Shown here: positions 24,001 through 36,977 of the stretch, piece after piece
Numbering within the stretch: the first letter of the stretch is position 1
Layout of the letters: each line of letters starts with the position of its first letter
Origin: Phoebastria nigripes
Taxonomy: Eukaryota > Chordata > Aves > Procellariiformes > Diomedeidae
NCBI GenBank assembly: GCA_035582835.1
Contig: JAYKAV010003356.1
Location: forward strand, 186,001-250,000
Direction of reading: 5' to 3'
Length of the DNA: 64,000 nucleotides
Program-made: the position numbers and the translations under genes
Notes under the pieces: model-generated
The model's database searches: none
The model's input: the letters and a program-made list of their open reading frames with translations, nothing else
Told to the model about the DNA's origin: nothing

Positions 24001-27000
24001 CAAAAGGAAGACTTGAACTATGGGACCAAACCGACGAGACTGCCCTAACAGTAACATCAGTGAGAGCTGGAGTAGAAGGAATGTATCCTGAATTAACTGC
24101 ATCACGACTTTGAGATACTGTAAGGAGGACAGCATATACTAACTCTTTTATGCCAGTACATGCCTCATGGCTAATTCATCTAACCACACAAAGGCTAAAG
24201 AAAGCTATTCTACATCTTTCTGCAACTCGAACACACGCGTGGCAGGACATCTGGCTAAAACACCTCTAATGCAATCACAACTATGTTCTGGAATCGGGCC
24301 AAAGGCTTGTGACCAGCATTTAGCTGTGAAATACCCTTTCTCCCTCAGCTATATTTGCTTCCTAACACAAAACATCTGGGAGCAGCAGTCAGCCACAGTG
24401 ACCCAGATCTCTCTGACTCGGTTCAAGGCATGGACTCTGGGAGTGAAAACTCATGAGAATTTAAGGCACAGAGTGGTAATTGTGATAAAAATAATCCAAT
24501 ATAGTCCGTTAAAAAATACCAGTTGGTGTAAAACAGAAAATATATATCCAGTTTAAAGAAGTACTTCCTCTCTTAAGGGTACCTCCTGTCTCTAATAGCA
24601 GAGATGTTGCCACTGTTAAAGTCAGAGTGGAAATTTCAACGATCTGGTTTACAGCACAGCTTTAGGGACTAATGTAGCAGCATAACTGAGCTGGAAGACT
24701 AAGCAGCCAGACAAGGGGGGTGGGAGAGACAGGAATAGCAATACTGCATTTTTCACTTTTGAGAGTGGCAAACCACTGAACCTACCTACCTACATGGCAT
24801 TTTCTGGAGTTAGCTGTTCCAAATAAGCAATCTCTTACGATGTTGAGTGACTGTTACTGCAAACTTAAGCTCAAATTTATGTGTGACCAGTTATGTGTAA
24901 GAAATTGGTATCATCATCATCAGTATATAAGGTGGCATGAAAGCCTCTGATCTTCCTCAGCACCGCATATGCAAATAGAAACCTCATCAGGAACCATAAC
25001 TTCGGTTCTGTGGAAAATTGTAATGTGGGTGGGAAAGGAGAGAGCAAGAAATAAAAATATTTTTCTCATGAAAAAGTGGCCTTGAAAAAGGAATTCTACA
25101 AAAAGATGTCATTAGGAGACTTTCTGAGAGCACGGAATTATTACCTTTGACACTTAGTTGATTTATTTAATTTTGACTTGCCATACCAAAATGTTGTAAA
25201 AAATCTGAATCAAAATGCAGCTAGCCAACAATCACATATTTGAAACTGTTTTGACTTTGCTTATATAAATCTTAGAAGATTCCGTAGTTTTGGTTTGTTA
25301 TTTCAACAGCAAAAAAAATGTAATGCTCCTTCAATATTCAAGTCCCCATTAACTCACATTTATTAGTGGAAGGCTTTTAGGTCCAACCAAAAGACATAGA
25401 GTCAGCTCAACTCCGTCTGCGCTCTTCTTGAAGTGCCACGCAATACTACAACTGAAGTATTATATTCCTCTAGCATGAGATGCTGTCGATAATGCCTCAA
25501 GTCAAACTCATAAGCAGCCTTCACAAAAAATTATTACCGCAGACTGTTACTATGAATGCTATGGTCTCCCATATTCTCATTCCTTCTCTCTAAGGCAATG
25601 ATAAGAATCTGAAATAGAAGAGCACAACAATAAAACACACTACNCCACTAAGTAAGCTTTTTACCCTTATTTTAATTACACTGCAGCAAAACACACTCTA
25701 ATTAAAATGTATCTTGCAGTGTGCTTTTCAACAGTAATATAATGTTACAGTTTTTCCCTTGGCAGGAGAGGAGAGCTCAGTTATCTCCTGGAGCCTTCGT
25801 CCAATACCTGCTACAGCTCCCTTCACACAGCTGCTGGAGAAGGACTAGGGGAAGGGAACAGAAGGGAGAAAAATCACGAGTAGTGATCACTAGATTTCTA
25901 CTAGTAGAAACTAGTAGTTGCAATGCCTAAAAATGAATTTTGGGGCCTCTCTTTCCAAGTGTCACTAGATGAGCCAACACCCCCAGTAGGCATCGTTCTC
26001 CCCACGNGCTGACCTTGCCCAGCCTGTGAAGGAGAGGGCAAGACAAGTCACCTCTCTAGATGCTGCTTGCTTGTCTGGAGCAGGAGGAAAATGAGGGCAG
26101 GTACATGTTAGCCACTGTTCAGTGAGGGCATGTACTATAAATAGCTATTTATATTTTCCATATTGACTTATATGTTTTTCTATCTCTAATAAACACACCT
26201 AGAAGTTCTCTGCATATGAATGATGTCAGCTGCCATCTGATTCTCCAAGGGAAAAAACCCGAGCAGTTAATTAATCATGGAGTAACAATCTGCAATTTCA
26301 GAATAAACTATCTACAGACATTTCAGAAAGGTTAAAAACCAAGGGAAAGGAGGAAAAAAAAGCAGGTGCTGTCACAGTCTACTGAGCTTGCAGATCTTGC
26401 ACAACCAAGATTACCAAAAATTAATCAGTATTCAGACCAAGTTTACAATAACTACACATAAGGTAGTTCCCTTTTTAAAATGAATCACCAAGGCCATTTT
26501 GCAGATATCTGCTGTTAAATTTCTGTGCTGTTTTTATAAGCAATCCCACATGAGTAGGAAAATAAGACATCAGGAGCCCTAACAACCGCCTACAATCATC
26601 TTACAAGTGCCCATTTGAGCTACAGAAACACTTTCTCTCTCATTAACTTTTCAGTAATTTGTCTTTGCTTTCACTGAAAGGATTTTCATTGTTTCTCCAC
26701 TGGTCCTAGAACAGATTTAGACGATCATGCAACAACAAACTCAACACAAACAGCAGCTTCAAGGCACATCGCTCAGATTTAGCAACATCTTCTGGAAGCC
26801 CAACTTAAATTAAACAAACAAAACCCCTGCAACAGACACATCATTCATTCTGCCACAATACCCCTATACCTAGTAACAGTTTCAGCCAGGGAAGATATCT
26901 GGGAGCATTCAGGACATATTTCTCTTTCCTAGAAGAGGGAGGGGGGAAAAAAAAAAAAAAAGATGACAGGTTTTCTTATTTTCCTGAGACACAGCTTTCC

Positions 27001-27285
27001 TGTCTCAATATGGACTATGCAGTGAATACCTTCTCCCAGCTGCTCCATAGGGCACTACAAGAACTGCACTGCAACATTTACATTTCAACCCTGCAGCTTA
27101 TTCAAAATCCACAGTATTTTTAACCTGTTCCTCAGTACAAATCAGAGTTTAAAAAAGTAACCAAGAGGTCTCTTGCAGCAAAGCAGTAGTTTCAACACGA
27201 GTATGCGTGTTCCGGTGATCTTGAAGAAGCAAGAGCAATACAGCATTCATGTGGCTTTCCTTCAAAACTCACTTGCTTACAGCAC

Positions 27286-27325
<40 letters not shown>

Positions 27326-30300
27326 CCCAAGCAATCGGAAGTTTGGTTTCACGTGCCTCTTGTTCTTTGTGCCTTTATCATCCCTGACGATCTTTCATTT
27401 CCTGCCTCTGCTCAGGTTCCAAGAACGGTTGGCACTAGATTTAAGCAGCCAGACAAACACTACCAATGACCAAAGTGACAGCTGTGATGAGAAGCGCATC
27501 AAGGCAACTGGCCACCAAGAACCTCTTTTATGAAGGCCCAGCTGGTCAAATCCACCACTGCAGCAGGGCGTCGCCAGGGAGACCTTCCACCCAGNCTCTG
27601 CTGAACAAGCGCGCGTCCTCCGCTTGACTTCCGCTCATTCCTTTGTGCTCTCTCACCCACTCCCTGCCCAAACTCTTTCTCCCCACACAATCCCCCACTC
27701 CACTCAGCACGTGCCAGTAGGGGAGAGAAGCCCTTATGCAGCCACTGCAAGTCATGGATGATCACAGAGCGCAAAGTCCGTCTTCTCACACTGTATGTCA
27801 CCNACGTCACCTGACTCTCCACCGGGCAGCTGAGGATGCAGAGCTCTGGGTACCTAGGGAAGCACCTGGATTTGCATCCGTATCGGTTTTACGAGCCATA
27901 AAAATAGATGCTGAAAACACTGACATTTAAAGCAGGCTGAAGTTAAGCCTTGTCCTCCTCTATCCAAAAGCATGATTTCAGTAACAGTGACCCCTCTCTG
28001 CAAAGAAGCAACACCAGGATGCGCTGAGGAGATNAGAAGGACGAACACCAGCTGACACCTTCTGCCTGCAGTGTCCTCTGGGGCCCACTCTGAAGGTACA
28101 GATAATCCTTGCTTTTCAAAGCAAGCAGACTTCCAAGCAAGTGTAAGGACAGGCCTAAAAACAATTACGCAGGCCAAGTGCATTGTTAGGAGGAACACCA
28201 AGAATTGTGTCTTATTATTTTATCAAACCTTCTTCTCCTTCCCTTCCTACAAAAAGAAGCAGATCTAAAATCTGCTCCGAGTCTAAGGTTTTACAGTATT
28301 GGAAATCTTGCATCTTCATCTTGTTTCAGTAAAGTCTAGTTGACTGAAAGTTGCTGTTCTTCCCAACCTACTTTATTTTCAGAACGGAAGATGAGATGCA
28401 ACACCTAGAAGGAAGCTGGCAAATCAAAGAGGGGTAAGACTTTGAAAGGGAGGGATTATAACATGAAATGTATTTGTGCTTTATCAAAAGCAAAAGCAAG
28501 CCTACATTCGAGAGCTGTGATGTTTGATCCCCAAGAACAGTCTTGGTCAAAACATTAATTTGTCAGCACAGACAGGATTTTTCATCTGTCCCACTGAATG
28601 GATCTTTGCTCTTGTGCCATGCCTTCTGGGACAGGCATCCTGACCCGGGAAATGTTGCAAAATTTTACTTTAAGGGTAACAACAGTGACTTTGCTTTCAA
28701 AAATATATGTATAGTATATCTCATTAGATAAGAAAATGGCCCTGCTGTATCTTTTCCTACAAAGGTCTTAGAGCGTATCTTAATGCATGCAGCTGCTTTT
28801 GTGTATCTCAAAAAAAAAAAAAAAAAACACCAAACAAAAAAACCAAAACAAACAAAAAAATCCCACCACAAACTCATCTCTAGGAATAACACTAATTCTT
28901 CAAATTGCCAGCCAACAAAAAGCTTGTTTAAATTTCAGCTGAAATGAGATAACAGAAGAGAGATAAGGATGCAAAGTCAGATGAATGCACTTACAGGTTT
29001 ACCTAAGTTTCACCCAACTCTCGCTTTTCTCTTACAGAGCTTTTCAGATTGCAAGCACTGGGCAGGTTGTAGCATGCAGGAAAAAAGATGATGTAACTCA
29101 GAAAACGGAACTGCTTGTCAACATTTTCATTTAGAATGGACACTTCTATTTACAATATAAATAACCCTACCCCCCCAACACAATAAAACCGCGTTTTTAT
29201 ACACCTACAGGGATGCACTTCTGTTAATTTTTATGAGTATTGTTTTCCCAGGCTTTTCTTTACTCAACCGTGCAGATTTCAAATGCCTTAAGGCATTTAC
29301 AGCTTGGCTAGCAAAGAAGAGTGCTTGGAAAATTTCATTGACTCAGGGCTTAGAATTAGTATCTGACAGATGCGTGCAAAAAGGCCAGTCAGTTATCAGC
29401 AGTGGAGAAATTCCCAGCAACAGCTCTCACCCAGCTTTTCAGCAAGTTTTTAGCAGGTAACACGCTGCAGATCCGCTCNGTCAAACAGACCTTGGAAAGG
29501 GAACCAGCTGTGCAGCTGCTGAAATGCGCCAGGCAGGGAAAGCTGGCTCTTCTCCGCAGCATCCCCTCCATTCCCCACTTAGTCACCTCTCCAGCAAATC
29601 ATGTCCATCTCTATCCCGCTGGGTGCGTTTCTCACCTTGTCCCCTTCTCAGACCTCCCTCGGGTCTGACCACAAGCCATGAGGAACCTCAGTACCCTGCA
29701 AAATCAAAGCAACCATCTCCCCTGTTCCATTGCCCCACCTTTTTTCTTTCCCTCCCTAAAAACTTAACTGTGCTATTCTTATGTAGTAGTAGTGAAATTT
29801 TACTCTCTCTTCAAGAGCATTTCCCCACAGCTAGCAATTTCTGCTACCCGAACACCATCATCCAAAAGCAGAACGTTTCTTGGCAATGCAGACTGTTAGC
29901 TGCAGATCCAGAGCCACCTGCACCAGCCTCCAGCCAGCTCTGCGGGCCCGGCTTTGAGACCGGCAGAGCTGCAGGCAGAGCCCTTCCCCTTTTGTTTGCT
30001 CTCAAACACTCCCCCAGCCACCTTGGCATAGAGGATGCTGTCCCAGCAAGAAAACATAGACCGAGAAAAACTGCACTTGACTTCAGCTGGACACAGAGGA
30101 TTCATTCCNTTTGCCCACCCATACTGAGCAAACAGGCTTTTAAATTAAATAATTATTATTATTTGGAGGGGCAGGAAAACGTTAGGGATCAAATCTAAGG
30201 CAACAGAGGACAGTGATAGAGAGTAGATACTTAAGTCTTATGTCCGTGTCTGGCTTAGTCCCAGTATAATTCAAAGCAAATCTAGGTGCAAGTATCTGAA

Positions 30301-33300
30301 TGTTGCACTATTAGAGAGGTTTCTCCTCCTTCTCCTGCCACAACATTTCCAGGAATGATTTGTCTACATAATTATTTTAACATAGCAGACCATAAAAAGA
30401 TGTTTTTATAAACATCTCCATATCTCCNTTCCTTCGGGGATTTTTGGTTGTTTGGTTGGTTGGGGTTTTTTTGTTTGTTTTGGNTTTTTTTGTTTTGTTT
30501 TTTTTTTTTAAAAGGTCTGCAGTTAGAGCAGCCCAAACACTTAGGAACCAGTGTTTTCTGCAGGCAACTGCAAAGCTGCAAACTGGTATTTTTCCAAAGG
30601 GAAAACACAAATTTCTTTTGNNNNNNNNNNNNNNNNNNNNNNNNNNNNNNNNNNNNNNNNNNNNNNNNNNNNNNNNNNNNNNNNNNNNNNNNNNNNNNNN
30701 NNNNNNNNNNNNNNNNNNNNNNNNNNNNNNNNNNNNNNNNNNNNNNNNNNNNNNNNNNNNNNNNNNNNNNNNNNNNNNNNNNNNNNNNNNNNNNNNNNNN
30801 NNNNNNNNNNNNNNNNNNNNNNNNNNNNNNNNNNNNNNNNNNNNNNNNNNNNNNNNNNNNNNNNNNNNNNNNNNNNNNNNNNNNNNNNNNNNNNNNNNNN
30901 NNNNNNNNNNNNNNNNNNNNNNNNNNNNNNNNNNNNNNNNNNNNNNNNNNNNNNNNNNNNNNNNNNNNNNNNNNNNNNNNNNNNNNNNNNNNNNNNNNNN
31001 NNNNNNNNNNNNNNNNNNNNNNNNNNNNNNNNNNNNNNNNNNNNNNNNNNNNNNNNNNNNNNNNNNNNNNNNNNNNNNNNNNNNNGGGGGGGGGAAGGTA
31101 GGAACAGAAGAACTGACAGATTAGCTCAAATCAAAAGCCTTTCTCTGTTAGTGGTTGGTATTAGTATGTTGATACAATGATTTATATCCCTTATAACAGA
31201 TAGTTATAAAGTAATTCCCAAAAGGAATTTAGTAGTTAGTTTATATTCCAGCTTCACACGCTGTTACACTCCTGTGGATGCTCAAATTACTTGCAGGGAG
31301 TGCAAATTTTTAGCCTTGTTAAAAGTAACCAAAGAAAACAAAGGCATAAACAGCCAAGTAAACAGAGAAGGCTAATCCATTCCCTTTCCATAGCTTCTGA
31401 TGAATAACATTAAAAAAAAAATTGTAGGGCAGATACTATAACAACATCCATAGCCAGGAACCAAGTGAACTTGAAGATCACAATTTAATAGAAACTTCAA
31501 CAGGTTTTGTCAGAAACTGTAGAGCTGCCATTCACTAGATCCTGGCAGGTGGAAAATATAAAATAAATTAAAAAAAAAAAAAAAAATCAGACAAAAGCAA
31601 AGAAAGTAAACATTTCTAAGCAACAAGATCAAAGGGGTCACTACAAACATATCAGTACCAATGTGTTTAAGAGCTTCCTTTATGCACACTTCACAGAACA
31701 GTTGCAATAAGCTGGGTTTAGCCACACTGTCGTAGCAACAGCAACACTTCACTTGAGAAGACAACTTTGTTCGAAGTCCCTTATCAGAGGTCTACATAAA
31801 TATTTTTAAAACCACGAAACTCATCTAAGTAGGCAAGCTTACAACCATCTATTTGTTTTCTTGGAAAAGAGCTTTGCTGGGAGAAGTAGCTTCAACAATG
31901 TTCCTGCTAAAAGGGTAGCCATAGCAGAGATGCCTAGAAAATCCAACCGCTGTTCTGGCATGAAACAAAACACAGCCGCGCTGTTGAGCAAGCAGAGGCC
32001 TCGTTAACCCAAGAGTTCGGCAAAGGTCCTGATGAGCATGTCCTGGCACTTTAAGACTTTCGTCTAAGGACCTATCACTCTCAAATATACTTGTGGACAG
32101 AGGTCTCAAACATTGCTATCGCCCAAATAGACACACCAAAGTGTTGCCAGATGTCAAGAAAAAAACATTTTTGCTTTATTTTCTATTTTTCTTTTGGAAG
32201 TCTATCTTCTCCCATTGCTGTTCAAGAAGCTGTTTTAATCTAAAAACATCAAATGGCTGTGGCTTTGCTGATGGTGCCCACTTCCATGTTTCAGCTGTTG
32301 ACATCAGTGTTTTAAAAAAATACCTTAGCTGAAATAGTAACTCAGTGAACTCATTTGCAACATTCCTTATCAAATCCAACATGGTCTGATTTTCACCTTC
32401 TTCCTATAGGAGTAGAAGTACAAAGCATACAGACAGCAATGATATTTGGAAATCAACAACCACTACTGGCTGTGATACACTGAGCTATCACTCTGCCCTT
32501 CAGTCTTTACTCTGTACAACAAGCCTGTACATTGATACCTTTCTATAGAGCAGGCAAAGCAAACAGAAAGACTAAAGATTTCCCATAGAGGTTTCTATTG
32601 GCTTTTTCTAAAGCTTATTATCATGAGAAAAACAATTAAAATCAGTACAAGAAGATGAAAAGCTCTGTATGCCCCGGATGGTCCAGCACCTGTGTTCCAA
32701 TGCGCCCGCCGTGCCTCCCTGGGGGGTTGGCAAATCTGCATGTTAGCTGCTCACTTTTCACCCCAAAGCCTTTGAACTCCAGCCAATTAAGAGTTGTTCT
32801 ATCTCCCCTTCCTCTATTAATTCACTTAGGACATGTATTTGAAAGACTGAGGCAACAAACAGGGCAAGAACCTGCATTCTGTAAATGCAGGGTTTACCGA
32901 GTGTTTTTAGGAACCCCTTTTAACACTAAAGCAAACAAGAATTTAATGCCACGCAGAACAAGCAACCAATAGGCAAAAGCTGCTGCTGCTCTTCTCCTCA
33001 GGCCCACAGTAACATCAATATATCTCGGATGTAGTCACCTGGTCTTCCAACACTAGCAGACTGCTATAATGCAATGATTATAAGGCAGAACCTCTTACCC
33101 AGCTCCGTACTTTGGGATAGATTTAAATGAAGCTGCCATCAATGAATTGGACTCCTGCGGACAGCAGAATCTCTAGCCTGTAACACTGACGAAAGTCTGT
33201 TTTAGGCTGGCAAGTTTTCTCTAAGCTATTTCCAATAAATCCTCTCATCTTGTTAATTAATCAAATGAAGTTTGCAGTTAAAGCCCAGTTTTGTCCCCAG

Positions 33301-36300
33301 ACTTGCTCCTAATTGAATAGAAGCATATCACTTGGGGAAAGCATTACTAGAGAAAACCCTAAATTAAGGTAAATAAATCCTGCAGAGTGCTCTATGTCAG
33401 GTTGCCATGTTTATAGCCTGTAGTCCAGAACAAGCCACAACACTGACCTAGAAAATGAATGGTCTGTGGTCACTCTATTCACTCCACCCCCAACGTGCAT
33501 CCAAATTTGTACAGGAGTTCTATGTAAAGTCAAATTTCAAATAACTTACAATAATTATCATAGGTTTGACATACTCGTCATTAATGCTTTACTACTCAGA
33601 GCAAGCAGTGGAACATATTAACTTCTCACATTCAAAGGACCTGAAAACTGTTTAGTTCTTAATCTTGGAATTTTAACACAGGATCACTGGAAAATTAAAG
33701 TTACTCCTTCCCTCAGTTATGTAAATGTGCACATGCAAAGAGATTTCCTGCAAGGAAAATATCCTGCCACTATGCTTTGATATTAAGAATCAAAGAATAT
33801 CAAGTTTGTCTTATTTTGTAAAGCATTATGTATATGCAGTTTGTGCAGGGAAAAAAACGGGGCGGGGGGGAAGCCAACAGGTATTCTAACATGTTGCATC
33901 CAATTTCTCGACAACAGCAAAGAAATTCATCCTTAAAACACTAACAAACACAGAGGGACAATCTACATTTTTGATACACCAACTAAACCATTTACTAGAA
34001 AGCTATTAATTGTAAAGTGAAAAAAGTCTGTAAAATTTAATTCAAAATTACACTTATTCCTTAAAAATTATGGATCCTGTTTCTCCCTTTTATGAACTTT
34101 GACTTGAAGGAAGATGTAGAGTACAGGTTATATTAGCAGCTGCAGAAACTCCTTGCTCTGAAGGAATCTAAAGTGTCTTCACTGCACTTCTGTCTTCGTA
34201 AACTGATTAACAAGGCAGGTCCATATTATATATCTCATTAATTAGCACTTTTGAATTTCCAAGTGACCTAATGTTTTCCAGGTGAAGTTTCTCAGTTCAT
34301 CAGGAGCCATTCAAAGCCTTACTAACTCTGCCAACAGAAGAAGAGGAGAAAACCCCCATCATTAACATCCCACTTCAGGTTAAGACTATAGTGCAGAGTT
34401 ATGGATGATCTGGATTTTTCTTTTGCTTCAGTAGTGTGGTTTCCTATAGGAACAAGACACATTATCATGTGGTCTGTCTGTTTACCAAAGTCAGTTTCCA
34501 CTAAGATTTAAGATTATTTAATTACACAGCCACCAGTCACTCACAGTCAGAAATAGTTAACATGTGCTCAAAGATCCAACAGCCTACATTCCCTCTACTA
34601 GGATGCATAAAACATTAGCACATTAGAGATGTTAGTTTTAAATTAAATATTATTACAGAGAGGTTACTCAAAACTGACACCTAACATCTGCTCATTCCTG
34701 GCAGCAAGCTTGCCACTCCGAACCACCAAAACAACAGAGAGGAGCAATGCTGTGGAGGAGCAAGGGTGAGCTGATCCACCTCAGCGTGTTTACCCAGTAC
34801 CCTTCTAACAACAATTAATTTGTATTTAGAATAGTTTTAACATGTTATTCTGTGCATACGGACAAAAGCATCCCCAACCAACCAAAAAATACTTTCCGCC
34901 TCTTTATCTCGAACAATGTGGAAAGGCTGTCATCTTCCATAAAGTCATCAGTAGCTTTACCTCCAGAGCGAGCACTGAAAATATTGCTGTTCAGAGCCTG
35001 TGGTCACTCACAAAGCCTGAATGCTAGCAAGGTAAGAGCACTGTGGGCACTGTATTTAAAGACATGTTAGTTGGTGCCTTTCTTGGAACAATCCAGTTGT
35101 AACAAAGATGTTCTCAGAAACATGGAAAAGATGTGCAATCCACTCTGAGAGATCACTGTTTTGTAGGAAAATGGCTTTATAAACTGCTCAATGCATACGC
35201 AGGTACTTTCTCTTCATCTCTGATGCACTTCTCAGTTGTTTTTCCTGCAGTCCTATTGTAAGCTCTCCCCAGTCCAATCTGCCCTCGGCTAGGGACAGCA
35301 CAGACTGTTCCTAGAGCCTATTACAGGAGCGTGTCTTTCTTATCTCAGCAAAGGTACCAATTTTAACATCCGTACAAGCGAAAGAACCATGCGGACATAT
35401 TCTCTGCCATTTTACTGTGCAGCAATTTTCTTCCTGCTGGCAGTGTAAGCAGGTGACCTGGAAGTCAGACCAGGTGGTAATTCTGGTTCTGACTCACGAC
35501 ACAGACTTAGCAAAGTCACTCCCATCCAAGTTTTCAGATCAGGCACCAACCTCAAGGTGTTTCATGCTTCAGGTGTTTAAGCCTGGCATCAAGCACCCAA
35601 AAGTTACCACAGACTTCAACCTCAATCACACCTGCCTTCCCACTGAGCACCCCAAATCCATGTGCATGTCATAAAATGTTGGGTTATTCAGTCTCTAAAC
35701 TTCAGCTTTACAGGGGAAATATAGCTGTAAAACTTTCAGCAGATCATGGAGCCAATATAACTCACTGCAACCTGTAACACTAGAGGTTAACACACATCCA
35801 CTTCCACGAGGATGAGATTTAAGGAGACCTGTCTCATGGATTTCTATCTAGCACAGAGCGAGCTGTAGTAATCAGAACTGGAGATTTCCATATGGACACT
35901 TACAGGGGTTTGTAATACATTCATCACTTGCAATGTTTATGTTTCATTAGAGCATGTAGAGCTCACGGGATGAAGAGATTCAGTTGAAAGCATACATTTA
36001 TGTATTACATTTTTATATCAGTGAGACATAATAGTGTAATATTCTCCTCAAAGTTGCAGTGATGTCCTCTTCTAAAACCCTTCCTTTAATCTCAAAATGC
36101 GTGTGTATATGCATGTTACTCTAAAATATTTTAAGAACTTTCTCCAGAAAACAAAACTGATCTGATTTTGTGCTACAGGTCATTACAGTTGTCCAGATTT
36201 ACATCTCCATTAATGGATATCCTCACTGATAATAGTCTGTATATAAGAATATAAATTAAAGATGAAATGCAATAGAGACAACAGCAAAAGCTTTCATAAA

Positions 36301-36935
36301 GCACAAGCACAATCAGTGCTTAAGGATTCCCTGCCATCAGAAGAAACTGCCTATTTTTTCCTCCTTATGGTCAAGCTAGCCTGCCATTTCATACCTCTGT
36401 TACATTACGTGTGATTACCTATTTCTTTGCAAAATCGCATACCAGCCAGAGCCCAGCCTTTGTCAAATGGTGAGCAGCTGAATTCCTTTCCTTTCTGTTT
36501 TGAAATCCCAAGCTGTCAGCCGCAGGCAATTTCCAGGCAATCAGTAAAAAGTCTCTAGCATCATCATTTTAAAAAATTGCTCACTTTTTTTTCATAATTG
36601 ATGTCCTACAAGTGTGAGCAGAGCATTCACATGTAGGTGAAACGGAGTCAGAAGTTTCTAAGGAAACCAGTTACTCTCTTTAAGGGACTTAGGGACTCAA
36701 TTTTTTTTTCCAAGGAAAGGGAGGGAACGTCAAAAGCTAAGTGTTACCTCTAGAAGATTAAAGCAACAAATCAAGGAATACTTATTAGCCAGAGTTTCAT
36801 GTTAACTGGCAAAGGTAAATGATGGGTCACTCTGTAGAAACTCATACTCCTACTCTGCCTAGAGCCAAGATAAGCACCCCAAGCCCTGATCTATGGGAAA
36901 ATGACTTCGGGGCACCGTCATGACCTTCAACTAGC

Positions 36936-36977
<42 letters not shown>

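Larger units (their letters stand above)
21135..30620 (-). other. MCUB intron 1, left part
   Basis: First intron, from exon 2 up to the assembly gap. It contains a purine tract with A20 (21387-21440), a CR1 3' end (23309-23420), T21 (23168-23188), A15 (26947), A36 (27289-27324) and A18 (28810). Three splice-bounded open segments between 21473 and 23709 are discussed as a finding. The + strand open frame 24167-24556 and the serine/proline-rich + frame 29524-30198 match nothing I know. I see no supported gene. Confidence 0.75.

Noticed and set aside
24167..24556. 129-codon + strand open frame in MCUB intron 1
   Set aside because: No domain, no splice sites in frame and no similarity recognised.
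29524..30198. 224-codon + strand open frame left of the assembly gap
   Set aside because: Composition is rich in Ser, Pro and Leu with no recognisable domain, no splice logic and no similarity I know. Chance open frames of 60-150 codons are frequent here, so length alone is not enough.
30444..31180. Three + strand frames of more than 200 codons across the gap
   Set aside because: They are open only because the N run has no stop codons.
31844..31937. Minus-strand exon-like segment (LLAGTLLKLLLPAKLF) and the adjacent frame 31510-31764
   Set aside because: Joining the two would need an intron of about 50 bases, and the downstream frame then hits a stop at once. Best explained by chance.
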